From Bacteroidales bacterium UBA5072 (lineage in GTDB: Bacteria > Bacteroidota > Bacteroidia > Bacteroidales > UBA10428), in contig DIAS01000005.1 of NCBI GenBank assembly GCA_002415855.1, forward strand, positions 1 through 64,000: 64,000 bases of DNA, given 5' to 3'. The translations under genes and the position numbers were made by a program. Every line of letters begins with the position of its first letter. Position 1 is the stretch's first letter. Shown here piece after piece: positions 15,835 through 25,294 of the stretch. Below the pieces are notes generated by a model. It ran no database searches and was not told the origin of the DNA. It was given only the letters and a program-made list of their open reading frames with translations.

Positions 15835-18171
15835 TTACTCATATCTGAGTGCTTCAACCGGATCACGTTTTGCCGCCTGCCAGCTCTGCCAGCTTACTGT
15901 AGCCAAAGCTATGAGAAAGGTGATCAGTCCGGCCAATAAGAATATCCAACCGTTCACCCTGGTTCTTGATGCGAAGTTCTGGAGCCACTTATCCATCACA
16001 TAGTATGCCAAGGGAGTGGCCAAAATCAGAGAAACAGAAACCCATTTAACCGGGTCTTTTGAAAGCATCAGAATGATTTGTTTTGTTGTGGCGCCGTTTA
16101 CTTTACGGATGCCAATCTCCTTGGTGTGATATTCAGTGGATGATAAAGCCAATCCCAAGATACCCAGGCAGGCAATGATGATGGCCAGTACGGATCCTGT
16201 GCCTATAAGCTTGCCCAGGAGATTATCCGATCTGTACTGATAATCATAGGTCTCATCAAGAAAGTGTGATTCAAATACAAAGTTCGGACAAAAGTTACCC
16301 CAGACTTTACCGATTTTACTGATCGTTGTTTGTATATCTGTCGAAGATATTCTGATGTTTACATAATTGTAATAGTGCTTGTCGAAATAGAACATGATCG
16401 GAGAGACACCAATTCTGGGAGACAAAAAATGAAAGTCTTTCACAATGCCTATTATGTTACCGGCTGCCTGTCCATCATCACTTACCGGAGTGCCAATTAC
16501 TTCTTTCAGATCGTACGTTTTTATTGCCGCCTCATTCAGAATATAATTTGAATTCTGGTCACCGATTTCATCCTTGAAGTTCCTTCCCTGAGCAAGCTGA
16601 ATCCCCATGGTCTCAAAGTAATCCGGATCAATGAAATTCTGCTGAAAATCAAGTCTTTCCTTGTCTCCCACCTTTCTTTCCCAATTGCCCCATTCTACAC
16701 CCATAATCCTGCCGGAATAAGCCACTTTCTGTATTTCCGGGATTTTCAGCAATTCCGATTTAAAGAGGTCCTGCTTCTGCAGGATCTCATCATTAATTTT
16801 CAAATAGACCACGTGCTCCTTATCAAAACCGAGATCAAAGGACTTCAGGTAATGGAGTTGTTTGTAAATAATCATGGTTGAGGCGATCAGCATTATGGCA
16901 ATAACATACTGAAATACGATCATCCCTTTTTGCAGAAATGTTGAATGCAGGCGAGAGGATGATTTACTCTTCAATACCGCAATGGGCGCATAAGTACTGA
17001 GCCAGAGTGCAGGATAAAGGCCGGCTATACAACCGGTAAACAAGGAAAAACCAATTACAGATAAAAGTATTTCCGGATAGTAAAGAATATTGAAGTTAAT
17101 GGATTTTCCAATGAGGTTGCAAAATGGTATTTGAATGGATTCGATGATTACAGCAGCAAGAAAAAGTGATATTATGGTAATGATAACAGTTTCAAGAAAG
17201 AACTGAACAATCAGCTGTCGTTTCTTTGCTCCGACAACCTTACGGATGCCGACTTCCCTGGCCCGGTTGGATGCACGGGCAGTTGCAATATTTACAAAAT
17301 TTATCCAGGCAATTGCTAAAAGAAACAACGCAATGGTGCCCAAAATGAACAGCATAGGTTTATTTCCGTGCAATGTAATGCCTTCATTTACTAAAGGTTT
17401 GGCAAAATATAAATCATGCAGGCTGGTAAGTGAGAACTTGACGAAATATTTATAGTCATATTCCATCAACTTGTCGTTGACTTTTTTCTCGAGTTCTTTC
17501 CCTGAAAGTCCTTTTTCTCCTAAGACATAAGTATAGAAATTCCACCCGTCAAATTGTTCCAGGATATCTTTGTATGTAATTTCGCGCAGACTTTCAATAG
17601 TGCCAACGCCTTTAACCTGCAGGTGAAACTTTTCAGGGTCCTTGATCACCCCGGTAATCGTAAACGGGTATTTGTTCTCGATGAAGATTGTTTTTCCCAG
17701 CGGATTCTCATCCCCGAACATAATTCTGGCCTGACTTTCAACAATAACCAGCGAATTTGGAATAATCAGGGATTTTCTGGGATTGCCAAGCACAAACTCC
17801 AGATCGAACAAATCAAAGAATGAAGAATCTGCCAGGGCCAGGTTGTTAAAACTATAAACATTGTTTTTATAATTTACACTGTAGTTGTTATTATCCACAA
17901 ATACCCTGACCACCCTCTCGCAGTATGATTGCTCCCGCATAAGAATACTACCGGGAAGAGATGGTATGGTCGCCTGTCCAAAAGAAGGTTCTATTCTGTA
18001 AATTCTATCTCTCTTCGTAAGGAATTTGTCGTATTGAAATTCATTATAGATGTAGATAAATATCAGCAGCACGGCAGCAATACCGGTAGTTAGTCCAAAT
18101 ACATTGATCAGTGTATAAACCCTGTTCTTGCTGGTGTTTCTGATTGCCACCTTTAAATAGTTACGGAGCAT
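15835..18171 (-). CDS. ABC transporter permease, MacB/FtsX type (second of a pair)
   Basis: The 778-residue protein has the duplicated layout typical of Bacteroidota MacB-like permeases. Helix 1 is at about 20-42, a large periplasmic MacB-PCD domain covers about 45-265, and three helices form the first FtsX core at about 275-400. A second TM (about 420-440), a second periplasmic domain and a final three-helix FtsX core follow, ending in KRDPVEALRYE. The motifs ARASNRAREVGIRKVVGA and TKEIGIRKVNGATTKQI are the conserved FtsX coupling regions, present twice. MacB-like transporters do not move substrate through the membrane but drive periplasmic transport or signalling. It lies 63 bases downstream of a paralogue on the same strand. 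No ATP-binding subunit is encoded nearby, so an unlinked ATPase is needed. Confidence 0.9.
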   Translation of the reverse strand: MLRNYLKVAIRNTSKNRVYTLINVFGLTTGIAAVLLIFIYIYNEFQYDKFLTKRDRIYRIEPSFGQATIPSLPGSILMREQSYCERVVRVFVDNNNYSVNYKNNVYSFNNLALADSSFFDLFDLEFVLGNPRKSLIIPNSLVIVESQARIMFGDENPLGKTIFIENKYPFTITGVIKDPEKFHLQVKGVGTIESLREITYKDILEQFDGWNFYTYVLGEKGLSGKELEKKVNDKLMEYDYKYFVKFSLTSLHDLYFAKPLVNEGITLHGNKPMLFILGTIALFLLAIAWINFVNIATARASNRAREVGIRKVVGAKKRQLIVQFFLETVIITIISLFLAAVIIESIQIPFCNLIGKSINFNILYYPEILLSVIGFSLFTGCIAGLYPALWLSTYAPIAVLKSKSSSRLHSTFLQKGMIVFQYVIAIMLIASTMIIYKQLHYLKSFDLGFDKEHVVYLKINDEILQKQDLFKSELLKIPEIQKVAYSGRIMGVEWGNWERKVGDKERLDFQQNFIDPDYFETMGIQLAQGRNFKDEIGDQNSNYILNEAAIKTYDLKEVIGTPVSDDGQAAGNIIGIVKDFHFLSPRIGVSPIMFYFDKHYYNYVNIRISSTDIQTTISKIGKVWGNFCPNFVFESHFLDETYDYQYRSDNLLGKLIGTGSVLAIIIACLGILGLALSSTEYHTKEIGIRKVNGATTKQIILMLSKDPVKWVSVSLILATPLAYYVMDKWLQNFASRTRVNGWIFLLAGLITFLIALATVSWQSWQAAKRDPVEALRYE

Positions 18172-18234
18172 TGATATCGTGTTTAAGTTTGACTATTGGA
18201 ATTACAGAATTGTTCTTCTTTCATAATTCATATT

Positions 18235-20568
18235 TCACTCATATCTTAGCGCCTCCACCGGATTCTTTTTGGCAGCCCTCCAGCTTTGCCAGCTGACGGT
18301 AACAAGTGCAACCAGAAAAGCAATTAGACCTGCCAGGGCAAATATCCACCAGCTGATGCTGGTCTTGTAGGCATAATTCTTCAACCAGGTGCGCACAAGC
18401 AGGTAAGAAACCGGCAGAGCGATCAGGAAGGAAACGATCACCCACCTGGTGTAATACCTGCTGAAGAGGGACATAATATTTATGGCCGTGGCGCCGTTGG
18501 CTTTTCGTATACCGATCTCTTTTGTGCGCTGGGTCATCATAAAAGAAGAAAGACCAAAAAGACCCAGACATGAAATGAAGATTGCAAGGAAGGAGAATAA
18601 ATTAAAGATCCTTCCCTGCCTTCTTTCACTTTCGTAAAGATTGCCGTATTCTTCATCCAGGAACCGGTATTCAAAGGGGTAATTGCCATTGATCCTGTCA
18701 TGTACTTGCCCTATTTTCTTAATGGTTGCCTGAATATTTTCTGATGAGATTTTGCAGAAAAGGTACACTGGATCTTCGGATGAGCAGAACATCACCAAAG
18801 GCTCTATCTTGCTGAACATAGGTTTGAAATGAAAGTCCTCTGTTACACCAATTATTTTCAACTTCATGTCCCAAATTTCAATAACCTCACCGATTACCGG
18901 CTTCAGGCCGATAATGTCGGCAAATGTTTTGTTGATTACTATATGGTTGGTATCATTATACTGGTTTTTAGCGTAGAAATCGCCTTCATGCATGTTGATT
19001 CCGAATGTTTGGGCATAATCAAAATCAACCTCGGTATTGGAGACAAGAGGATCCACTTCAGGCGCCTTGCCCTGCCATTTGTAACCCCCGCTGTTTGACC
19101 AGATACCGGTTGGCAGGTGGGAGGAAAGACATACACCCTCAATGGCCGGATCATTTAACAATTGGGATTTAAATAGGTCGTATTTTGTGCGCAGTTCACC
19201 TCTGATGGGTATATAAAGGATGTTATCCTTTTGAATTCCAACATCTTTCTTTTGCATAAATTCCTTTTGTTTTTTAATGATGATGGTATTTACAATCAAC
19301 ACCACCACGAGGCCGAATTGCAGAACCACAAGAACCTCCCTGAGAAATGACCTTTTATGGGAAAAATCTGAAGTTTTTAAAACTCTTGCCGGTTTAAAAG
19401 ATGAAAGAAACAGGGCAGGGTAGGCACCGGAAAATATCCCGGTCATGACCATGATGCCAAGGAACCCGAACACCATTTTCCAATTGCGGTAATCAATACT
19501 TAGTTCTGTTTTGAGGAGAGAATTGTACCAGGGTAGAAATGATTCAGTCAGAATTAGAGCAATGAACAATGACAAGCATGATAATATCAGGGTTTCTGAG
19601 AAGAACTGCCGGATAAGCACATTCCGGCCGGCACCAAATGACTTTTTCACTCCTATTTCCTTAAATCTTCTGGCAGCCATTGCAGTTGAAAGATTGGTGA
19701 AATTTATAGCGGCAATGAGGATGATCAGGGCGGCTATGATTGAAAAAAGTCTGACATTCTTAATAGGACCGCCTCCCCATATCCAGTACAGGTGCATGTT
19801 TCTCAAAGGTTGAAGAAAGAAAACAGTTTTGGATTCGGGAAAATGTTCCTTTCTGTATTGGGTGATAGCCTGAATTACGGGTTCAGTCGTTGTTCCAGGT
19901 GATAACTGAACGTAGGTCGTAATCCAGTTTCCTGTCATTTGGTCCACATCCACACCAAGTTCTTTGTAGAACTCAAAAGGAATTAGAAAATCAATGTTGA
20001 TTTCAGTGTTCCGGGGTTTATCTTTAATGATACCCGTAATGGTAAATGGGAATTTCGCATCCAGCAGCACAATTTCACCCACCGGGTCCTTGTCTCCGAA
20101 ATACTTGGCAGCCATCTTTTCTGAAATGACCATGGAATGGGTGTTTTCAAGTACCGTTCCCGGGCTCCCTTTCAACAAAGGAAACGAGAACATGGTGAAG
20201 AAATCAGGGTCGACCAGTTGAACTTTCTCAATCATCTTTGAATTGTTATACTGGATTAGTGCCGGTTGTTCATTGTATCGTGTGGAATGGGTGATGCTGG
20301 CAACATTTTCTTTCAACAGCTGCGACATGCCCGGAGGCGTCACCTGAACATGAAATACCTCTCCGTTGGTATAGAACTGATCCTGGATGACTCTGTATAA
20401 TTGATCATTATTGGAGTGGAACCTGTCGAAACTTATCTGGAACTGAACCCACAAAAAAATTAGCATGGCACTTGTCATCCCAATGGAAAGTCCGAGAACG
20501 TTCAGTAGCGTGTATAACTTGTTTCTGTAAAGTGTCCTCAGCACAAGTTTCAGGTTGGAGATCTTCAT
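18235..20568 (-). CDS. ABC transporter permease, MacB/FtsX type (first of a pair)
   Basis: This 777-residue paralogue of the following gene has the same domain order: N-terminal helix, periplasmic domain, FtsX core (AMAARRFKEIGVKKSFGAGRN), second periplasmic domain, and second FtsX core (TQRTKEIGIRKANGATAINI). It ends in KKNPVEALRYE. The two C-termini are almost identical in pattern, which indicates tandem duplication. It is the first gene of the minus-strand unit. Its upstream region holds a sigma-54-like promoter and two operator-like palindromes shared with the divergent sigma-54 activator gene. This arrangement suggests the transporter responds to the neighbouring two-component system. 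Substrate unknown; envelope stress or peptide defence is plausible from family knowledge. Confidence 0.9.
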   Translation of the reverse strand: MKISNLKLVLRTLYRNKLYTLLNVLGLSIGMTSAMLIFLWVQFQISFDRFHSNNDQLYRVIQDQFYTNGEVFHVQVTPPGMSQLLKENVASITHSTRYNEQPALIQYNNSKMIEKVQLVDPDFFTMFSFPLLKGSPGTVLENTHSMVISEKMAAKYFGDKDPVGEIVLLDAKFPFTITGIIKDKPRNTEINIDFLIPFEFYKELGVDVDQMTGNWITTYVQLSPGTTTEPVIQAITQYRKEHFPESKTVFFLQPLRNMHLYWIWGGGPIKNVRLFSIIAALIILIAAINFTNLSTAMAARRFKEIGVKKSFGAGRNVLIRQFFSETLILSCLSLFIALILTESFLPWYNSLLKTELSIDYRNWKMVFGFLGIMVMTGIFSGAYPALFLSSFKPARVLKTSDFSHKRSFLREVLVVLQFGLVVVLIVNTIIIKKQKEFMQKKDVGIQKDNILYIPIRGELRTKYDLFKSQLLNDPAIEGVCLSSHLPTGIWSNSGGYKWQGKAPEVDPLVSNTEVDFDYAQTFGINMHEGDFYAKNQYNDTNHIVINKTFADIIGLKPVIGEVIEIWDMKLKIIGVTEDFHFKPMFSKIEPLVMFCSSEDPVYLFCKISSENIQATIKKIGQVHDRINGNYPFEYRFLDEEYGNLYESERRQGRIFNLFSFLAIFISCLGLFGLSSFMMTQRTKEIGIRKANGATAINIMSLFSRYYTRWVIVSFLIALPVSYLLVRTWLKNYAYKTSISWWIFALAGLIAFLVALVTVSWQSWRAAKKNPVEALRYE

Positions 20569-20603
20569 GGTGAATGTTTTAGTGTGTCAGGTCCTGTTAA
20601 TTA

Positions 20604-20619
20604 TTCAATCCTTATGCCA
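20604..20619 (-). promoter_or_regulatory. Candidate sigma-54 promoter for the permease operon
   Basis: On the minus strand this reads TGGCATAAGGATTGAA, against the consensus TGGCAC-N5-TTGCA. The GG of the -24 element is present with correct spacing, and the -12 GC is GA here. It lies about 36 bases before the ATG of the first permease gene and about 75-95 bases from two palindromes, a normal distance for sigma-54 enhancers. Confidence 0.45.
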
Positions 20620-20684
20620 GTTCTTCCATGTATTTATATTTCAAACTTATACAACATCGGGGTTTGCTAAAATCAAAACAAACT

Positions 20685-20724
20685 GTTCATATTGTGAACG
20701 CATATTGTTCATTTTATGAACAAT
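20685..20724. promoter_or_regulatory. Paired palindromic operators (GTTCAT-N3-RTGAAC) between permeases and activator
   Basis: Two inverted repeats share the same 6-3-6 core. Site 1 spans 20685-20699 (GTTCATATTGTGAAC, one imperfect pair). Site 2 spans 20704-20724 with 9-bp perfect arms (ATTGTTCAT and ATGAACAAT) around TTT. Their centres are 22 bp apart, two helical turns, so bound dimers would face the same side of the DNA. They are probable binding sites for the Fis-type HTH of the sigma-54 activator that starts at 20756, giving activation of the permeases and possibly autoregulation. Confidence 0.7.
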
Positions 20725-20755
20725 TGTATTAATTTTATACAGTCACGTCAGTTTT

Positions 20756-22129
20756 ATGGAAAGGAAAAAAGGCAGAATACTTATTGTTGATGACAATGCA
20801 CAGATACTTAATGCATTGCAATTACTTTTAAAACCTGAATTTGAGGAGACTACCTGTATCAAGAATCCAAATCAGCTGTCCTCTCTTTTGCCCAGTAACA
20901 ATTACGACATTATTCTTTTGGACATGAACTTCAGATCCGGAGATAATTCCGGGAACGAAGGCCTGTACTGGCTTTCTGAGATTCTAAAATCTGATCCTCT
21001 TGCTATGGTGATTATGATAACCGCCTATGGGGACATCAATCTGGCTGTCAGTGCCATCAAGAAGGGAGCAATTGATTTTATTGCCAAACCCTGGGATGCG
21101 GAAAAACTGATCGTTACCCTGAAGAACGCTCTTGAGATGAGAAATTCCAAAATGGAAGTAAAGAAGTTACAGGGGAAACAGCAGCAACTAAGTGAGTATA
21201 TTGAAAAGCAATATCCCTTGGTGAGAGGCACTTCAAAAAAAATGCAGGAGATTTACAGAACCATTGAGAAGGTTGCCCAAACAGATGCCAACATTCTGAT
21301 ACTTGGAGAAAACGGAACTGGAAAAGAGGTAATTGCACGTGAAATACACAGAAGATCAAAAAGAGCGTCCGAGATTTTTCTTGCAGTTGATATGGGATCA
21401 ATTACCGAAACCCTGTTTGAGAGTGAGATGTTTGGGCATGTCAAGGGATCATTTACAGATGCCAGGGAGGACAGGATAGGGCGGTTTGAGACAGCCTCCG
21501 GCGGAACATTGTTTATGGATGAAATCGGAAACCTGACAATTGCTACACAGAGCAAGTTGCTGGGTGCTTTGCAGAACCTTCAGATTACTAAGCTGGGCTC
21601 CAGCAGGCCGATCCCGGTTGATTTTCGACTCATTTCCGCAACCAACAAGAACCCTGAGGAGTTGGTGCAGCAGAAACTTTTTCGTGAAGACCTGCTCTTC
21701 CGGATCAATACCATTCAGATTGAATTACCCCCTTTGCGTGAACGGAAGGAAGATATTCCGGACCTGGCTGATTTTTTTCTGGCGGAGTACACCCAAAAGT
21801 ATGACAAACCTTATTTGAAGATGAATGGCGCAACGTATGATGCCCTCATGAATAATCACTGGTCGGGTAACATCAGGGAATTAAAGCATACCCTTGAAAA
21901 AGCCGTGATTCTTTGTGATACTGCTGTTCTAAAACCTGAGGACCTGAATCTGAAAGGCAGAACGACAATGAAGAACGAGGAGGACACATTTCACAGTCTT
22001 TCCGACATTGAAAAGGCTGCCATCATCAAGGTTCTTGAGAAATTCAATGGAAATGTCTCAAAAGCTGCGAAAATGCTTGATATTTCCAGAACCACCTTGT
22101 ATGCAAAAATGAAAGATTATGGAATCTGA
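20756..22129 (+). CDS. Sigma-54-dependent response regulator (NtrC family)
   Basis: The 457 residues form three domains. The receiver is at about 7-120, with acidic VDD (11-13), phospho-acceptor D56 in ILLDMNF, T89 and K111. The AAA+ domain is at about 155-385, with Walker A GENGTGKE (184-191) and Walker B GGTLFMDEIGN. A C-terminal Fis-type helix-turn-helix is at about 415-455 (SDIEKAAIIKVLEKFNGN, then AAKMLDISRTTLY). The sigma-54-contacting loop, normally GAFTGA, is GSFTDA (231-236), keeping the F and T that touch sigma-54. It would be phosphorylated by the histidine kinase encoded 15 bases downstream and act from the palindromes just upstream. Confidence 0.93.
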   Translation: MERKKGRILIVDDNAQILNALQLLLKPEFEETTCIKNPNQLSSLLPSNNYDIILLDMNFRSGDNSGNEGLYWLSEILKSDPLAMVIMITAYGDINLAVSAIKKGAIDFIAKPWDAEKLIVTLKNALEMRNSKMEVKKLQGKQQQLSEYIEKQYPLVRGTSKKMQEIYRTIEKVAQTDANILILGENGTGKEVIAREIHRRSKRASEIFLAVDMGSITETLFESEMFGHVKGSFTDAREDRIGRFETASGGTLFMDEIGNLTIATQSKLLGALQNLQITKLGSSRPIPVDFRLISATNKNPEELVQQKLFREDLLFRINTIQIELPPLRERKEDIPDLADFFLAEYTQKYDKPYLKMNGATYDALMNNHWSGNIRELKHTLEKAVILCDTAVLKPEDLNLKGRTTMKNEEDTFHSLSDIEKAAIIKVLEKFNGNVSKAAKMLDISRTTLYAKMKDYGI

Positions 22130-22144
22130 TTACAACATAAAGGA

Positions 22145-23503
22145 ATGAAAAACAGTCGGTATTCCTTGGCAGTCATAATCAGGGTTGTTCTTATTGCGTT
22201 GAACTGCTTTGCACTTGTCTGGTTGTTTTCACTTGGCAACCGTCCTGCATCGACATTATTTGCTTTATTTGTGCTGGTATTTCAAACAGGCTCACTCATC
22301 TACTATCATAACCGGATAAACCGCGATCTGGCCAATTTTCTGGTTTTCCTTCAGGAAAATGATACAACCCTTGCATTCTCGAAGCAAAAAATAGAAAGAA
22401 GTTTCAAGGGATTGATCTACCATTTGGATAAAATAAACCAGAAACTCCAGGCTGCCAGAATTGACAGGGAACAACAGTTCCATTACCTGCAGACTGTCAT
22501 TAAGCAGATCGATACAGGCATTCTTGCTTACGATCAGGACGGGAAAGTGGAATTGTTTAACAGGGCCGCAGGGGAACTCCTCAGTATTCCTTATTTGCAG
22601 CATGTTTCTACTCTTGTCAAGGCATTTCCTGAGCTGGCAGATCGCTTAATTCCCATTCCCAGAATTCCGTTTGCACCTATCCGGATTTCCACGAATGGTA
22701 CATATCGTATATTGGCTTTAAAGACAGGTTCCTTGCGATTCAACGACAGGATTATCCATCTCGTGAGCATTCAGGATATAAAACCTGAGCTTGATGCCGC
22801 TGAACTCGACGCCTGGCGTAAACTTATGAGGATACAGCGTCATGAAATCATCAATTCCATTACTCCCATAACAACCCTCACAACAGCCATCAAAAGACGT
22901 TTCAAAAAAGGTAACGCAATCATGAAACCTCTGGAGATCACGCAGGATTCTATTGAAGATGCTTTGAGCAGCATTGAGGTAATTGAAGAAAGAAGCCATG
23001 GTCTGATTGACTTTGTTGAACAGTTCAGGAACCTGACCAATGTTCCTGAACTGAAAATCAGGAGTTTCGAATTAAAGAAAGTGATGGATAACACCAGCAG
23101 GCTTTTTCAGAAAGAGCTGAGAACTAGGAGAATAACCATGAAGGTCATGATTGTCCCTGAAAATTTGATGATCCGTGCTGATGAAAAGCTGCTTGAACAA
23201 GTCATCATCAACCTGGTGAAAAACTCGCTTGAAGCGATAAATAATCCCCGGGGTGCGCTGGTTATTAAAGCATACGCTGATCCTCACAACAACCGTGTTA
23301 TACAAATAACCGACAACGGACCGGGTATTGATCCCTTGGCCATGGAGTCGATCTTTGTTCCTTCCTATACCACAAAAGAAAAAGGTTCTGGAATTGGACT
23401 AAGCATTTCCAGGCAAATCATTCAGATGCACAACGGCACAATTAATGTCCGATCAAATCCCGGAGTGGAAACGGTTTTTGAAATTGTAATACCGGAAGGT
23501 TGA
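22145..23503 (+). CDS. Sensor histidine kinase, NtrY/NtrB-like
   Basis: The 452-residue kinase has two N-terminal membrane helices (about 8-30 and 34-54) with almost no periplasmic loop, so the signal is probably sensed in the membrane or cytoplasm. A PAS-like domain (about 113-215) contains DTGILAYDQDGKVELFNRAA. The phospho-acceptor is H233 in RHEIINSITPI. The ATPase domain has the N box NLVKNSLEAI, G1 DNGPGID, F box FVPSYTTKEKGSGIG and G2 GIGLSISRQI. The H-box form and the pairing with a sigma-54 activator match the NtrB/NtrY type. It is co-transcribed with the response regulator, and the likely target is the divergent permease pair. Confidence 0.93.
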   Translation: MKNSRYSLAVIIRVVLIALNCFALVWLFSLGNRPASTLFALFVLVFQTGSLIYYHNRINRDLANFLVFLQENDTTLAFSKQKIERSFKGLIYHLDKINQKLQAARIDREQQFHYLQTVIKQIDTGILAYDQDGKVELFNRAAGELLSIPYLQHVSTLVKAFPELADRLIPIPRIPFAPIRISTNGTYRILALKTGSLRFNDRIIHLVSIQDIKPELDAAELDAWRKLMRIQRHEIINSITPITTLTTAIKRRFKKGNAIMKPLEITQDSIEDALSSIEVIEERSHGLIDFVEQFRNLTNVPELKIRSFELKKVMDNTSRLFQKELRTRRITMKVMIVPENLMIRADEKLLEQVIINLVKNSLEAINNPRGALVIKAYADPHNNRVIQITDNGPGIDPLAMESIFVPSYTTKEKGSGIGLSISRQIIQMHNGTINVRSNPGVETVFEIVIPEG

Positions 23504-23521
23504 TTAAGTGGTGATATAAAA

Positions 23522-24379
23522 CTATTTCTTTTTGTCAAGAGGTACTACACCGGCCATTTCCCCGATAATATTCACCAGTTCTGCACCTGAAGGAACCACT
23601 ATTTTGGCATTATCTTTCAGCGCTGATTCCATCGCCTCAAGTTTTCTCAGCATTTGAGCATTCCCGATGAAATATTTATCAGCGGCTTCATTAACCAGTC
23701 TGATGGCCTCAGCTTCACCTTCGGCATGCAGGATCTTTGACTGTTTATAGCCTTCAGCCTCTTTAATCTTGGCTCGTTTCTCCCCGTCAGCAACAGTTTC
23801 ACGTGCCGAAGCAAAGTCGATTGCTGCAATCTTCTCATTTTCGGCCTTCACTACCTTATTCATGGTTTCCTGCACATCTTTGGGAGGATCGATCTCCTTC
23901 AGTTCTGTTCTGACAATTTCAATACCCCAGCTCTTGGTTTCATCAAGCAGGGTGCGATGAAGGTCTGCATTGATTTTTCCGCGCTCACTGTTGGCAGATT
24001 TAAGTGTCAGGGTGCCAATGATATTACGAAGCGTGGTCCTGGCCAGGTTCACAATCTGCCAGGAGTAATTGCTGACATTATACTGCGAACCTTTCACGCT
24101 ATCTTCATCCGACTTCACTTTGAAATAAACCTGTGCATCCACCTTGGCATTGAGGTTGTCATTGGTAATGATTTCCTGGGGTTCGGCGTTGACCATTTGC
24201 TCTGTGATGTTTACCAGGAACATCCTGTCAATGATCGGAATGATCCAGTGAAATCCCGGACCGGCAAACCTGTGGTACTTGCCAAGTCTTTCAATGAGTC
24301 CGCGATGTGTGGGACGTACTATCCTGATGCCCCAAAGGAAGACAACGACAATGGGAATAATCAAATAAATGTAGGTCAT
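23522..24379 (-). CDS. SPFH/band-7 (stomatin/QmcA-like) membrane protein
   Basis: The protein has 285 residues. A single N-terminal membrane helix (about 2-22) is followed by the band-7 domain. Its signature parts include VRPTHRGLIERLGKYHRFAG, PGFHWIIPIIDRM and VDAQVYFKV, then an alpha-helical region rich in A, E and K (about 185-245: VKAENEKIAAIDFASARETV, EKRAKIKEAEGYKQSKI) that oligomerises. This matches the stomatin/paraslipin/QmcA group, which forms large membrane-bound rings linked to proteases and membrane organisation. NfeD, its usual partner in many bacteria, is not adjacent. It is convergent with the histidine kinase gene. Confidence 0.9.
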   Translation of the reverse strand: MTYIYLIIPIVVVFLWGIRIVRPTHRGLIERLGKYHRFAGPGFHWIIPIIDRMFLVNITEQMVNAEPQEIITNDNLNAKVDAQVYFKVKSDEDSVKGSQYNVSNYSWQIVNLARTTLRNIIGTLTLKSANSERGKINADLHRTLLDETKSWGIEIVRTELKEIDPPKDVQETMNKVVKAENEKIAAIDFASARETVADGEKRAKIKEAEGYKQSKILHAEGEAEAIRLVNEAADKYFIGNAQMLRKLEAMESALKDNAKIVVPSGAELVNIIGEMAGVVPLDKKK

Positions 24380-24474
24380 AGCGTTTAAGTTTTTGGTGTT
24401 GGATAATAAATTTATACCAACGAAATTAACACGGGGAATTGTAATTGCCTAACTTTTTGAACAATAAATATGCA

Positions 24475-25113
24475 CTACTTAACTTTCTCTGCAAACATAA
24501 GTTCTTGAGGGTAAGGTTCAAAAATTCCTGCTTCAACAGGATCGGCATTCAAATCGAGCCACTTTCTTTCATTGGCTGGCGAGAGAATAACAGGCATACG
24601 TTTCTTGATGTTGTGGATTTCCTCCATCAGGGGATTGGCACGCGTGGTAATAACGGTAAAGGTACTGACAGTTTCACCCGATTCCTGGTCTTTCCATTGG
24701 TCGAACAGGCCTGCAAGCGCAAGGATGGCTTGATTGTGCACTGTTATATAGTAGGGTATCTTTAGTTTTTCCATGGTTTGCCATTCATAGAAACCATTTA
24801 CCGGCACCAGGCATCGTCTCCTTTTATATGAACTTCGAAATGAAGGTTTTTCGGCCAGTGTCTCGGATTTGGCATTGAAGGTTTTCATCCTGATTTCGTC
24901 AGCATTCTTCTTGTCCTTTACCCAATAGGGGATTAGTCCCCAGGTAAAAACCCTGATTAACTCGGAACTGTCACTGCAAATTACAGGCATGCGCGGAAGC
25001 GAAAATGCATGCACACGGTCCCCGGAATGATAGTCCTCGGATCCCAGGAATTTGGCCCCGAATCGTTTCTCAAGTTCTTCCCGGGTAAAATCAATTTTAG
25101 TAGTATAACACAT
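24475..25113 (-). CDS. SOS response-associated peptidase (SRAP/YedK/HMCES family)
   Basis: SRAP proteins protect abasic sites in single-stranded DNA by forming a thiazolidine link through the N-terminal cysteine. A longer frame begins at 25146. The start is set to the ATG at 25113-25111 because this makes Cys the second residue (MCYTTKIDF), and the active cysteine must be exposed at the N-terminus after methionine removal. Other catalytic residues are visible: the asparagine in FNAKSE, the glutamate in VPVNGFYEW, and the histidine in EEIHNIKKRMPVIL. The resulting 212 residues fit the family. It is a single gene, divergent from slyD. Confidence 0.92.
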   Translation of the reverse strand: MCYTTKIDFTREELEKRFGAKFLGSEDYHSGDRVHAFSLPRMPVICSDSSELIRVFTWGLIPYWVKDKKNADEIRMKTFNAKSETLAEKPSFRSSYKRRRCLVPVNGFYEWQTMEKLKIPYYITVHNQAILALAGLFDQWKDQESGETVSTFTVITTRANPLMEEIHNIKKRMPVILSPANERKWLDLNADPVEAGIFEPYPQELMFAEKVK

Positions 25114-25191
25114 GTTTATAGGGTTATAAAATAAAGTACCATGCATTCATCTTTTTGTAAAATTACAGGTATTCCGTTTAAGTCTTCCTGG

Positions 25192-25222
25192 TTTCTTATT
25201 TAAAACAAATTTAAATAAGAAA
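25192..25222. repeat. AT-rich inverted repeat between SRAP and slyD genes
   Basis: A perfect inverted repeat with 13-bp arms (25192-25204 TTTCTTATTTAAA; 25210-25222) surrounds a 5-base loop. It lies in the divergent promoter region, 70 bases before the slyD start and 80 before the SRAP start. It could be a regulator site; it has no terminator-like GC stem. Confidence 0.5.
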
Positions 25223-25294
25223 TGAAAGCGGAATTCGATTTAATTTACTTTCTTTGCCGAAATAATTGTGTTTTGCTAAATAATACGATGACTT

